Positions 1-7,306 of a stretch of DNA of 10,849 bases are shown here, in pieces. A program made the position numbers and the translations under genes. The notes under the pieces are model-generated. The model searched no databases. It saw only the letters and a list, made by a program, of their open reading frames with translations, and was not told where the DNA came from. Numbering within the stretch: the stretch's first letter is position 1; each line of letters opens with the position of its first letter. Origin of the DNA: JBECKQ01 sp040235375 (GTDB lineage: Bacteria > Planctomycetota > Phycisphaerae > UBA1845); NCBI GenBank assembly GCA_040235375.1, contig JBECKQ010000051.1:1-10849 (forward strand). Reading direction: 5' to 3'.

Positions 1-557
1 CGCGTTTCGTCCACGGGCCGAAAGCGGCTGGTGTCAACGCCGTTCGCAATGACGCGTACGCGGTCGGGCGCGAAGCCCAACTCGTCGACGATCTGCCCCG
101 CACAGCGATGAGACACGGTTGTCGCAGGCAGCCTGTGCATTCGAAGCCAGCGTGACCTTCGCCGCTGACCGGCGGTGAAACTCGGCGTGGATTGCAGCCC
201 ATGGAAGCCGAGCAGCAGGCGCGCGCCAGGCGCGAGCCGGACGGCCAGCGCCGCATCGGTCCACGTACCCCAGTTGCGGGCGTGGACGAGTCTCGCCCCG
301 GATTCGCGGATCAGCCTTGCCAGCCGGAGGAACAGGAAGCGATTTCGCGAGCGGCCGTGGAGGGAGACGACGTCGACGTGATCGGGCACGGCACCGGCCA
401 TGGGGCGCGGATCGCGCAGGCTGCACAGCAGGTGACGGGTGCGCCCGTCGTCGCGCAGGGCGGCCACGAGCCGGCATAGAACGCGTTCCATGCCGCCCGG
501 TTCAACCGAGTGCACAACGTGCATCACGAGCGGTGGCCGGCAGCCCGTCGAAGACAT
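1..557 (-). CDS. GT4 family glycosyltransferase, N-terminal part (cut by window edge)
   Basis: I translated the minus strand by hand and found an open frame of 185 codons running off the left edge. It has the N-terminal Rossmann-like domain of a GT-B glycosyltransferase. The first strand and glycine turn read HVVHSVEPGGMERV (residues 13-26). LVHARNWGTW (90-99) is the second landmark, VSHRCAGQIVDEL (148-160) the third, and IANGVDTSRF (170-179) marks the approach to the domain linker. The catalytic C-terminal domain lies outside the window. The HVVHS..GG..R start and the LVHARN segment resemble the sugar transferases associated with PEP-CTERM/exosortase loci; I infer this from memory of the family. 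I prefer ATG 557 because it keeps the PPLVMHVV strand whole. ATG 524 (preceded by GTG 527) is the alternative. The gene overlaps the end of the ligase gene by 56 bases (23 with the shorter start), so it is probably translationally coupled to it. It likely adds a sugar to a lipid-linked glycan at the cytoplasmic membrane. Confidence 0.88.
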   Translation of the reverse strand, partial: MSSTGCRPPLVMHVVHSVEPGGMERVLCRLVAALRDDGRTRHLLCSLRDPRPMAGAVPDHVDVVSLHGRSRNRFLFLRLARLIRESGARLVHARNWGTWTDAALAVRLAPGARLLLGFHGLQSTPSFTAGQRRRSRWLRMHRLPATTVSHRCAGQIVDELGFAPDRVRVIANGVDTSRFRPVDET

Positions 558-1893
558 CGATCTCACTTTCGACAGCCAGTTCGGGGGTCAAATCGCGGGC
601 GACGACCTCGCGCCACACCGCGGTCTCCAGGCAGATGGGCAGGGCGAGCACCCACCAGTAGGACTCCGTGTAGAGCCGGTCGGTAAACGTCGCCGCGGTC
701 ACGTAGATCACCAGCGAGAGCAGGCAGCCGTATGCCAGGATGCGGAGCTGCTGCGGTTGCTCACAGAACTTCGCCATCCTGGCCGTCCGCCAGATAGCCA
801 CGAGCGACGTCGCGATGATCGCCAACAACACGAGGAGTCCCTGGACTCCCAACTCGGTGGCGCACAGCAGAAAGCTGTTGTGCGTGACGCGTTTCGGCAC
901 GCTGAAGGCGTGCTCGAGGCCGGGCGTGCGGTAACTGCCGATCTTGTCGCGGAACTTGCCCACGCCGACGCCGAGCGGGTGATCGGCAAACATCATGCCG
1001 GCGACGGTCCACAGCTCGAAGCGAGACTCGATGGTGTCATCCGTCGAGTACTCCGCAGGCTGGGCGACGGTGGACATGCGGTTCCAGAAGTGCCCGTCGG
1101 TGAGGCTGAATGCGCCGATCATGCCGATGCTCAGGGCGACGTAGATTCGACCTTTCCGGCCGCGCGGGGCCATGATGAGGGCGACGGCGAGACCGGCCGC
1201 CAGGCCGATAAACGCCGACCGGGTCCGGCACTGGATGATCGTGTTGACGGCCAGCGCGCCCGAAATCGCCGCCATGGCGCGCCAGCGCCACGAAGGCGTC
1301 GCCAGGAATGCCGCCCCGGCGAGCGGCAGCATCGCCGCCATATGCGCCGCCAGTCCCGAGGAGTCGCGGAAGTCGGGACCGCCGACGAAATTCAGACGCC
1401 CGGCGAAGAAGTCATCCGCCGGCGCGCTGTACGCGTCGTAGCCGATCAGCATGGTGCCGATGACGAGCGTCCAGATCACGATGGTGAAGTTGCGCCGTGT
1501 GGTCGCGAGCTTGAGCAGGCAGAGAAGGAAGATGGTCACCTTCACCTGCTTGTCGAGGATGTTCATGCTGTAGTTGGAGTAACCGTAGCCGATGAGCCCG
1601 CTCGCCAGGGCGATGGCGACGAAGAGAATCAGCAGGATCGTCCAGCCGCTGAACATGCCGCGCGTGCGCGGCAGTCGTTTCGCGTTGATGATCATGCCCA
1701 GGATGAGGCAGACGCCGGCCATCATGGAGTAGCGCAGGCCGAACGAGTCCAGCGGCTTGCCCCACCACATTTTGTCCGGGTTGAGCATGTAGACCATCAT
1801 GTAGTTGACGATGCCGATGATCGGGTAGACGAGCGACAGGGCACAGGCGGCGATGAACCCGAAGAAGAATACGGTTGTCTTGATCGGCCACAT
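502..1893 (-). CDS. O-antigen ligase/polymerase-type membrane protein (exosortase-A-associated O-glycosylation ligase-like)
   Basis: A polytopic membrane protein of 463 residues from ATG 1893, with roughly ten or more hydrophobic segments. It shows the Wzy/WaaL hallmarks: RTRSAF in a membrane helix (from R223), SRFELW (R291, W295) followed by DHPLGVGVGKF, and VTHNSF (H338, N339) followed by E347 in ATELGVQG, all in or near the large periplasmic loop. The N-terminal part, with YPIIGIVNYMMVYMLNP and then MWWGKPL (about 25-48), resembles the DUF5935-type N-terminus of putative O-glycosylation ligases that accompany exosortase A; that is recalled family knowledge. Such proteins either polymerise lipid-linked repeat units or transfer finished glycan to an acceptor in the periplasm, and the sequence alone does not separate the two. 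The start is uncertain: TTG 1908 would add five residues, and neither start has a good Shine-Dalgarno. The gene follows the MBOAT gene by 27 bases. Its last codons carry the start of the next glycosyltransferase. The soluble C-terminal tail is polar and acidic. Confidence 0.85.
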   Translation of the reverse strand: MWPIKTTVFFFGFIAACALSLVYPIIGIVNYMMVYMLNPDKMWWGKPLDSFGLRYSMMAGVCLILGMIINAKRLPRTRGMFSGWTILLILFVAIALASGLIGYGYSNYSMNILDKQVKVTIFLLCLLKLATTRRNFTIVIWTLVIGTMLIGYDAYSAPADDFFAGRLNFVGGPDFRDSSGLAAHMAAMLPLAGAAFLATPSWRWRAMAAISGALAVNTIIQCRTRSAFIGLAAGLAVALIMAPRGRKGRIYVALSIGMIGAFSLTDGHFWNRMSTVAQPAEYSTDDTIESRFELWTVAGMMFADHPLGVGVGKFRDKIGSYRTPGLEHAFSVPKRVTHNSFLLCATELGVQGLLVLLAIIATSLVAIWRTARMAKFCEQPQQLRILAYGCLLSLVIYVTAATFTDRLYTESYWWVLALPICLETAVWREVVARDLTPELAVESEIDVFDGLPATARDARCALG

Positions 1894-1920
1894 GATGCGT
1901 CCCGCCAAGTCCCTTCGCGG

Positions 1921-3333
1921 CTAAAACTGAAAGTAGATGAACGGCGCGTTCGGCACGCTCAGCATCGTGAACAAGGCCAGGCTCCCCGTCAGAATCACCG
2001 CCTGCCGATAGGCCGGCTGGCGGACAAAGCGGTCCATGCCCATTTCCGGCAGGCGCGTCGGGCCAAAGTGGGTCAGCGCGGCGACGGCCAGCGCAACGAA
2101 GAACAACACCGGAATCGCCGTCTGCGCGGCGTCCAAGGCGGTGAGCCGGGCCAGGTAGTCGCCGAACACCACGATGTTGTCGCAACGGAAGACGAGAAAC
2201 GTGAACACCACAAGGTGGAACGTCACCACCCGCCGGATGAATCTTTCGCCGGCCCCCATGTCCGCCGGCTTCTTTCGATCGATGCCCAGTGCTCGTTCGA
2301 TCGACAGATAGGCGCCGTGCATCGCGCCCCAGATGACGAACGTCCAGTTGGCGCCGTGCCACAGCCCGCCGAGCAGCATCGTGGTCGCCAGGTTGGCGTA
2401 CGTTCGCGGCGTCGAGCGGCGGCTGCCGCCGAGCGGGATGTAGAGGTAGTCGCGCAGCCAGGTGGACAGCGAGATGTGCCAGCGGTGCCAGAAATCGCGA
2501 ATGCTGATCGCCAGAAACGGGCGATTGAAGTTGATCGGCAGCTTGTAGCCGAGCAAAGCGCCGGCGCCGATGGCGATGTCCGAGTAGCCGGAGAAGTCAC
2601 AGTAGATCTGGAACGTGTAGCCGTAGGCGGCCAGCAGCAGTTCGAGCGAGCCGAAGGAACCGGGGGCGGCGAAGACGCGATCGACGAGCGTCGCGGCCAG
2701 GACGTCGGCCAGGCAGACCTTTTTGAACAGGCCGACCAGGATGAGGAAGAGTCCGCGCTGGGCCTCGTCGTCGGAGAAGGCCGGGTGGCGCTCCAACTGC
2801 GGCAGGAACTCCGAGGCGCGAACGATGGGCCCGGCGACAAGCTGCGGGAAGAACGAGACGAACAGCGCGAACTTCATGAAGCTGCGCGTCGGCGTCAGCG
2901 AGCCGCGGTAGACGTCGATTGTGTAGCTGAGCGACTGGAACGTGTAGAACGAGATCCCGACCGGCAGCAGGAACGAGTGCGTCAGATCCGGCATCGAGTG
3001 CCCGAGCAGCTCGACGCCGGTGGTGGCGCTGTCCCAGAAGAAGTTGAAGTACTTGAAGTAGAGCAGAATGCCGAGGTTGCCGGCCACGCTGGCCAGTAGC
3101 AGCAGCTTTCGCGCCGCTGTGCTGCGGGCCTGCGGAAGCTGCAGACCGACGACGAAGTCGAGCAGCGTCGAGGCCAGCAGCAGCCCGGCGTACCGCCAGT
3201 TCCAGCTCATGTAGAAGTAGTAGCTCGCGGCGAGCAGCAACGCGGTGCGCGCCGTTCGGTTGCGGCGCAGGGTCCACGCCAGCACGACGATCGTCGGGAG
3301 AAACAGGCAGAAGTGGAGGCTATTGAACAGCAT
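1921..3333 (-). CDS. MBOAT family O-acyltransferase (AlgI-like)
   Basis: A 470-residue membrane-bound O-acyltransferase, about the usual AlgI length. Landmarks in order are PVGISFYTFQSLSYTID (124-140), FVSFFPQLVAGPIVRASEFLPQL (from residue 158), YCDFSGYSDIAIGAG (244-258), FWHRWHISLSTWLRDYLYIP (281-300), and the active-site helix LLGGLWHGANWTFVIWGAMHG (from residue 320). In that helix H326 matches the catalytic histidine of AlgI, and H339 is also conserved. In this family the protein moves an acyl group, usually acetyl, across the inner membrane towards an extracytoplasmic glycan, often with an SGNH partner. The gene just upstream encodes an SGNH protein and overlaps this one by 14 bases, which fits an AlgI/AlgJ-like pair acetylating the glycan made by this cluster. 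The ATG start has a strong Shine-Dalgarno (AAGGGAGGT). The acceptor is unknown. DltB-type or other MBOAT acceptors are possible but less likely in this setting. Confidence 0.93.
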   Translation of the reverse strand: MLFNSLHFCLFLPTIVVLAWTLRRNRTARTALLLAASYYFYMSWNWRYAGLLLASTLLDFVVGLQLPQARSTAARKLLLLASVAGNLGILLYFKYFNFFWDSATTGVELLGHSMPDLTHSFLLPVGISFYTFQSLSYTIDVYRGSLTPTRSFMKFALFVSFFPQLVAGPIVRASEFLPQLERHPAFSDDEAQRGLFLILVGLFKKVCLADVLAATLVDRVFAAPGSFGSLELLLAAYGYTFQIYCDFSGYSDIAIGAGALLGYKLPINFNRPFLAISIRDFWHRWHISLSTWLRDYLYIPLGGSRRSTPRTYANLATTMLLGGLWHGANWTFVIWGAMHGAYLSIERALGIDRKKPADMGAGERFIRRVVTFHLVVFTFLVFRCDNIVVFGDYLARLTALDAAQTAIPVLFFVALAVAALTHFGPTRLPEMGMDRFVRQPAYRQAVILTGSLALFTMLSVPNAPFIYFQF

Positions 3334-4516
3334 CGACCGGCTGGACCTCCCTTGCTGCCGTGCGATTCGTCATGAGCGGTTCGATTACATCGTTGAGTAT
3401 CTGCGCGACCTGTGTGTGCCCCGATGCGGAAAGGTGAACGGAATCGACGAACGGTGCGCTGCCGCGCGAGACCTGCCTGTCGAGGTCGGCAAGCACGGCG
3501 CCGTGGTCGGTGGCGATCTGGCGTATCGCGTCGTTGTACCGATCGTACGCGTCGATCAGCCCGGCCAGCGTGAGCTGCGGATTGAAGTAGAGCGCGCTGG
3601 CGGCCAATTGCCGCGCCATACTCGGCTGCTGCCGTGCGTCAAAGGCATGCGGGAACGTGCACACGATGACTTTGCACCCCCTCTGGCGGCAGTCGTCGAT
3701 CAGGCCGGCGAGGTCATCGCGGAAGTAACACTCGGTGCCCTTGTTCAGGTGGTCGTGCCGCCGGCCGGCGAACTGCGATTCCAGCAGCGCGGCCGTGTTG
3801 GCGCGGAGCAGCACGTATGCGAGGCTGTATCGATCGCGCAATTCCGTGAGCAGCGATTGGCTGGCGGCCTCCTCGCGGGCGAACTGCCGGCGGGCATGGG
3901 CGGTGATGTTGGTGGCTGCGTGATAGATGATGACTGCGTCGGGTTCGAACTGTGCAAGGCGGTGGTCGAATTGCAGGCGGCTGTCGTAAACCGTGTAGCC
4001 GGCGGCCGAGCCGTTCAGCACTTCGTAGGCGTTATCACCGGCGTCGGCGTTGAGCAGATGTTCGAGCCGGGCCGGCCAGATGGCCACGTCGTCGTCTCCG
4101 GGCTGGCCAAACGTCGTCGATTCGCCGAGGCAGAGGATGCGCGTCACGCCCGGCGGTTTTTCCAGGGCCACGTCATGGCCGCGCATTCCCCAGCGGTTGA
4201 TCGTTGTCGTCGCGGATCCGCTGACCATCTGAGCACCGGCGCGAGGCAGCTTTCCGAGGACGGGATCGACCTTGTAGAGGTCAACCTCCGTGCCCGACTG
4301 GCCGTGCACGACGTGCTCGCGGAGGCGGACCGTCGCTTCCACGGCCATCAGCAGGATCGCGGCAGCGGCCATGGAACGCGCGGTCTTGCTGCGCCAGAAG
4401 GCGCGCTCGGTGTCTTTCGCGGCCGGCGGTGCGCACGGCGGCCTCGACGCGCACGGTGCGCGGACTGCGGACGGGTCCGCAGTGGGGGCCTCGACGAGGG
4501 TGCTCCCAATGCTCAT
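3320..4516 (-). CDS. Membrane-anchored SGNH/GDSL hydrolase, probable glycan O-acyl transferase/esterase partner
   Basis: A 398-residue protein with a polar Ala/Pro-rich N-terminus, one hydrophobic segment (about 48-63) and an SGNH-fold domain. Block I is ILCLGESTTFG (127-137) with the nucleophile S133; the usual GDS is GES here. Block II is VLNGSAAGYT (N168, G169). Block III is HAATNI with N203. Block V is FVDSVHLSASGH with D358 and H361. All four catalytic positions are therefore present. The segment INRWGMRGHD (106-115) ahead of block I is common in large SGNH proteins of Planctomycetota and related bacteria. The single anchor predicts a periplasmic catalytic domain. The 14-base overlap with the MBOAT gene suggests that the pair transfers, or trims, acyl groups on the exported polysaccharide; this is inferred from the AlgJ/AlgX and PatB precedents. 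The start at ATG 4516 lacks a clear Shine-Dalgarno, so a later start before the membrane helix is possible. This is the first gene of the leftward block. Confidence 0.85.
   Translation of the reverse strand: MSIGSTLVEAPTADPSAVRAPCASRPPCAPPAAKDTERAFWRSKTARSMAAAAILLMAVEATVRLREHVVHGQSGTEVDLYKVDPVLGKLPRAGAQMVSGSATTTINRWGMRGHDVALEKPPGVTRILCLGESTTFGQPGDDDVAIWPARLEHLLNADAGDNAYEVLNGSAAGYTVYDSRLQFDHRLAQFEPDAVIIYHAATNITAHARRQFAREEAASQSLLTELRDRYSLAYVLLRANTAALLESQFAGRRHDHLNKGTECYFRDDLAGLIDDCRQRGCKVIVCTFPHAFDARQQPSMARQLAASALYFNPQLTLAGLIDAYDRYNDAIRQIATDHGAVLADLDRQVSRGSAPFVDSVHLSASGHTQVAQILNDVIEPLMTNRTAAREVQPVDAVQ
3345..3353 (-). promoter_or_regulatory. Ribosome binding site of the MBOAT gene
   Basis: On the minus strand AAGGGAGGT sits 11 bases before ATG 3333, inside the end of the SGNH hydrolase gene. 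It is among the best Shine-Dalgarno matches in the window. It supports this start and independent re-initiation on a shared message with the overlapping upstream gene. Confidence 0.65.
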
Positions 4517-4722
4517 CGCAACGTAATGATCGGCACTGAGTGAGGCCGGATCGCGTTTGTTTTCGGACGATCGACGCCTCTTTCGCGAGGCTGGGAGTGG
4601 GGCGGTTCAGTACGAGCGAACTCATCAGGCAGGCGCCCGTGTCCGATAAAGCCTGCAGGCACGCGGGCGATGGTGCGCCCCGCATCGCGGTGGGGCCGGC
4701 GAATTGCCCCGGCAGGCACGAC
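4517..4722. promoter_or_regulatory. Divergent intergenic control region
   Basis: This is the only sizeable non-coding stretch, between the heads of the leftward and rightward blocks. It must hold the promoter of at least one of them, though I cannot point to a convincing -35/-10 pair on either strand. It contains a perfect 10-base palindrome GCCTGCAGGC (4651-4660). GCAGGC occurs three times in the same orientation at 4629, 4655 and 4712; the last two extend to GCAGGCACG. A frame open from GTG 4540 crosses the region, but its 61 extra residues look like read-through of non-coding DNA. Confidence 0.5.
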
Positions 4723-5838
4723 ATGAGCGGCGTTAACCTCACCATAGCGCGTGGCCTCGGGCGAATGGTTCTGCTGTCGCCGTATCGGCGGCGACGGTGG
4801 CTGGCCGTTCTGCGCGAGGATTCCGCGCGGTTGTCGGAGGTGCGGATCGGCCGTTGCGGCCGCCGAGCGAACGGCGGGCTGCTCGTCCGCGGTGTTGCAC
4901 GTCAGGACGGGCGGCAGCGTCGGTTCTGGCTGAAGTGGCGTCCGGACGCGGAGCCGGCAGCGCTCGAGGAGTCGCGGGACAACATGCGCTGGTGGCGCGA
5001 GCGGCACGGGCACCTGGCGGGTCCCGTACCCGATCTGCTCGGCTGCTGGCCGGGCGAGAGGCTGCTGGCGGTCGAGCATCGGTCCGGCATTCCGCTCAGT
5101 CGGGCCATGCGTATGGGGATGTCCGGCGACGCCATCGGTGCGCTGGGCTGGTGGTTACGCGAGTTTGCGGCGGGCGAGGCGCCGTACGATGCGACGATTC
5201 TGCCGAGATTAAACGCGCATGCGCGGCGACGCAGCGACGGCCGGCTCGAGATCGACGCCGCGGCGCTGCTTCGCATTCGTGTCGAACATGCCGACCGCGC
5301 GGCGGATTGTCTGCACACGGCCGGCATAGCGCGGGCGGCACTGTGGCGCCGGCGTTTCGATATCCCGCGGACGTTGCATGCGTACGCGCAACCCGTGCGG
5401 GCGGGATTCATCCATGGCGATTTCAAGCCGGACAACGTGCTTGTCGCCGCCGATGAACTCTCGATCATCGACTGGTGGACCGCGCCGCGCGTGAGCTGGA
5501 CCTTGCCCGACGTGGCGGCGTTTGCGGGCAACCTGTGGCTGGAGCGCGATCGAAGGGCGGCGCGACGCGTGTGGGCGAGCTTCGCCGGCGGCTACTTCTG
5601 CGGCGCACTCGACGGGACGACGCGCGGCACGATCGATCTTCTGGCCACGATGATGTGCCTCGGCCATTTCGCCAGGACACTGACACGCGGCGTCGGCGGA
5701 ACGCTGTTGCGCCGCTGGATTACGGAAGCCCTCGAGCGACTGCTCGACGACGGCACCGGTCCGGCCGCCCTGTTCGACGAAGCCGATGCGCGGATTCCAA
5801 TCGCTGCAAGCTCGCAGACGGGAGCAGCCTGCACATGA
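4723..5838 (+). CDS. APH/choline-kinase-like small-molecule phosphotransferase
   Basis: A 371-residue protein from ATG 4723 with the aminoglycoside-phosphotransferase/protein-kinase-like fold. FWLKW holds the probable ATP-contacting K71, and ALEES (E83) is a candidate for the helix C glutamate. The catalytic loop is GFIHGDFKPDNVLV (228-241, with D233 and N238), followed by the metal-binding LSIIDWW (D250), which replaces DFG. These features predict ATP-dependent phosphorylation of a small hydroxyl substrate in the cytoplasm. In a glycan locus that could be a sugar, a lipid-linked sugar or a chain end, but nothing in the sequence names the substrate. ATG 4723 has only a weak AGG upstream. GTG 4540 would add 61 residues that look non-coding, and ATG 4765 is a shorter alternative. 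The gene leads the rightward block and ends in an ATGA overlap with the methyltransferase gene, so the two products are probably made in step. Confidence 0.82.
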   Translation: MSGVNLTIARGLGRMVLLSPYRRRRWLAVLREDSARLSEVRIGRCGRRANGGLLVRGVARQDGRQRRFWLKWRPDAEPAALEESRDNMRWWRERHGHLAGPVPDLLGCWPGERLLAVEHRSGIPLSRAMRMGMSGDAIGALGWWLREFAAGEAPYDATILPRLNAHARRRSDGRLEIDAAALLRIRVEHADRAADCLHTAGIARAALWRRRFDIPRTLHAYAQPVRAGFIHGDFKPDNVLVAADELSIIDWWTAPRVSWTLPDVAAFAGNLWLERDRRAARRVWASFAGGYFCGALDGTTRGTIDLLATMMCLGHFARTLTRGVGGTLLRRWITEALERLLDDGTGPAALFDEADARIPIAASSQTGAACT

Positions 5839-6638
5839 GCCTGATGACGATCGACGAGAAGAGCCAGGACGCGAGCCGGTCCGCGGGAAACACGGAGGCA
5901 TCGCTCGACGACATCAACCGCCGGCTGATCAACAGCTATGACGCGAAGGCCGATCGCTACGACTCCGATCGCTCGGTCACGCCGTCGCTCGATTACTTTT
6001 TCGATCTGTCGTACTGCACGATCAACGACGTGATCGGCCCGACGACGGAGAGCACGGTTCATCTGGACATGCCGGTTGGCACGGGGCGGTTCCTGTGCTA
6101 CCTGCGCGAGCACGGCCGGCGGCATCAGATGTTCGGCATCGACATCTCCGCCGGCATGGTGCGCATCTGCCGCGACGCGGTCGGCGATCGCGTCGGTCTG
6201 TCGATCGGTGATGCGTTCCGGCTGCCGCTGGCGGACAACAGCGTGGATCTGCTGACCAGCCTGCGGATGTTCCACCTCTTTCCCATTGAATACTGGCCGG
6301 CGGCGATCGCCGAGATGCGCCGCGTTCTGAAGCCCGGCGGCCTGCTGATCACCGAGATGCGCAACATGATTCGCGGCGTCGCCTGCTCGCTGCTGGTCAG
6401 CGCATATCGCGATCGGCGAAAGACGCACCCGCATTCGTTCGTGCCGCCGCATCGGGTGGGCGACTTGCTTCGCGACTGGGACAACGTGCGGACGCAGGGG
6501 ATCGGGATCGACGGCCTGGCGCGGGCGCAAGCGCTTTCGCCGGCGCTGGCCCGCGGGGTACGTTTGCTGGAGCGGCGAACGCCGGTGCGATACTTGAGCA
6601 AGGTGCTGCTGATCGCGGCGAACAAACCGAGATGCTGA
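5835..6638 (+). CDS. Class I SAM-dependent methyltransferase
   Basis: A 267-residue methyltransferase with a single Rossmann domain. Motif I is VHLDMPVGTGRF (75-86), a variant of the DxPCGTGR form in which valine replaces cysteine. The acidic end of strand 2 is MFGIDISAGMV (99-109, D103). Motif II is IGDAFRLPLADNSVDLL (124-140), and RRVLKPGGLLITE (162-174) is the strand 5 turn typical of Methyltransf_11 proteins. The N-terminal segment INSYDAKADRYDSDR is the usual cap helix of this group. It has no membrane segment, so it acts in the cytoplasm. ATG 5835 overlaps the upstream stop (ATGA), and GGGAG lies at 5820-5824, ten bases before it. The downstream kinase begins seven bases before this gene's end. 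The methyl acceptor is unknown. Sugar O-methylation, or methylation of a phosphate added by the upstream kinase, would suit the context. Confidence 0.88.
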   Translation: MSLMTIDEKSQDASRSAGNTEASLDDINRRLINSYDAKADRYDSDRSVTPSLDYFFDLSYCTINDVIGPTTESTVHLDMPVGTGRFLCYLREHGRRHQMFGIDISAGMVRICRDAVGDRVGLSIGDAFRLPLADNSVDLLTSLRMFHLFPIEYWPAAIAEMRRVLKPGGLLITEMRNMIRGVACSLLVSAYRDRRKTHPHSFVPPHRVGDLLRDWDNVRTQGIGIDGLARAQALSPALARGVRLLERRTPVRYLSKVLLIAANKPRC

Positions 6639-7306
6639 TCATCACCTTTTCAGGACTGGACGGCTCAGGCAAGAGCACGCACGTGGAATTGACCGCGGAG
6701 TGCCTCGCGGCGCGCGGCCTGCGCGTGCGGCGGCTCGTGACACTGCACCTGGCGGCCACGGGTATTTTCGCCTGGATTCGCGAGAGTTTGGCAGCGCGTT
6801 GCCGCGCTCCTGACACGTCGGCGCCGGCCGTTCGCTCGGACCCGCGCGTTCGATCCTATCCAAAGAATCGCACGTTCGATGAAGACCGGCGTCACTGGGC
6901 GGTCCGCGCGCGGCGCACTGCGGTCTATCCGTTCGATTGCGTGCTGCTGGCGGCGGCGATGCTGGTCTTTCGCCTGCGCGGCTACCAAGCAGTCGTCTGC
7001 GATCGCTACATCCACGACAAAATGGTCGCGCTGCCGCGGCCGGCTTGTTTTCTATCGTGGATCATGCGGCTGGTCGCGCCGCGGCCGGACCATGCGTTCT
7101 TTCTTCGCGTCGAGCCGGCGGAGGCCGAGCGGCGCAAACCAGAACACCATCCTGATTACTTCGTCACGAAAGACGCGGCCTATCAGCAAGTCGTGGACAT
7201 GAACATCGGGCTGGTCGCGGTGCCGAGCACCTCGATTGATGAAACGCAGGCGTGCATCGAGGCGGCCATCGCCGGCTCGTTCGCTCCTCAGGTCGTGGCG
7301 GCGTAA
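6632..7306 (+). CDS. Thymidylate-kinase-like P-loop kinase
   Basis: A 224-residue NMP-kinase-fold protein. The P-loop GLDGSGKST spans residues 8-16, with K14 the phosphate-binding lysine. VVCDRYIHDKM (121-131) supplies the DRY motif (124-126) that positions the acceptor in thymidylate kinases. FFLRVEPAEAERRK (156-169) corresponds to the strand and lid helix region. Length is near that of TMK. However, the middle (58-98) is basic and unlike housekeeping TMK, and the lid reads HHPDYFVTKDAAY. I therefore doubt that it is the essential dTMP kinase. TMK-like kinases recur in polysaccharide clusters with unknown substrates, and the position after a phosphotransferase and a methyltransferase supports an accessory role. 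The start overlaps the previous stop by seven bases, with little Shine-Dalgarno, consistent with coupling. The end overlaps the end of wecB on the other strand by 19 bases. Confidence 0.78.
   Translation: MLIITFSGLDGSGKSTHVELTAECLAARGLRVRRLVTLHLAATGIFAWIRESLAARCRAPDTSAPAVRSDPRVRSYPKNRTFDEDRRHWAVRARRTAVYPFDCVLLAAAMLVFRLRGYQAVVCDRYIHDKMVALPRPACFLSWIMRLVAPRPDHAFFLRVEPAEAERRKPEHHPDYFVTKDAAYQQVVDMNIGLVAVPSTSIDETQACIEAAIAGSFAPQVVAA

Noticed and set aside
34..477. A 147-codon minus-strand frame at the left edge
   Set aside because: The overlapping minus-strand frame with GT4 motifs is the real gene. The 147-codon frame is Arg/Pro/Ala-rich shadow sequence.
439..3099. An 886-codon open frame on the plus strand opposite the ligase and MBOAT genes
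   Set aside because: It is a GC-skew shadow. It spans two real membrane-protein genes and the gap between them, is full of His, Asp, Arg, Gln and Glu with no domain, and has no ribosome binding site that I can see.
3245..4543. A 432-codon open frame on the plus strand opposite the SGNH hydrolase gene
   Set aside because: The opposite strand has a complete catalytic motif set. This frame has low-complexity shadow composition.
4575..4590. Hairpin GCCTC-TTTCGC-GAGGC as a possible terminator or attenuator
   Set aside because: The stem is only five base pairs with no following T-run, and such stems are common by chance in GC-rich DNA.
4540..4722. Upstream extension of the phosphotransferase from GTG 4540
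   Set aside because: The 61 added residues have no family-like features and would consume the divergent promoter region. ATG 4723 leaves a sensible intergenic gap.
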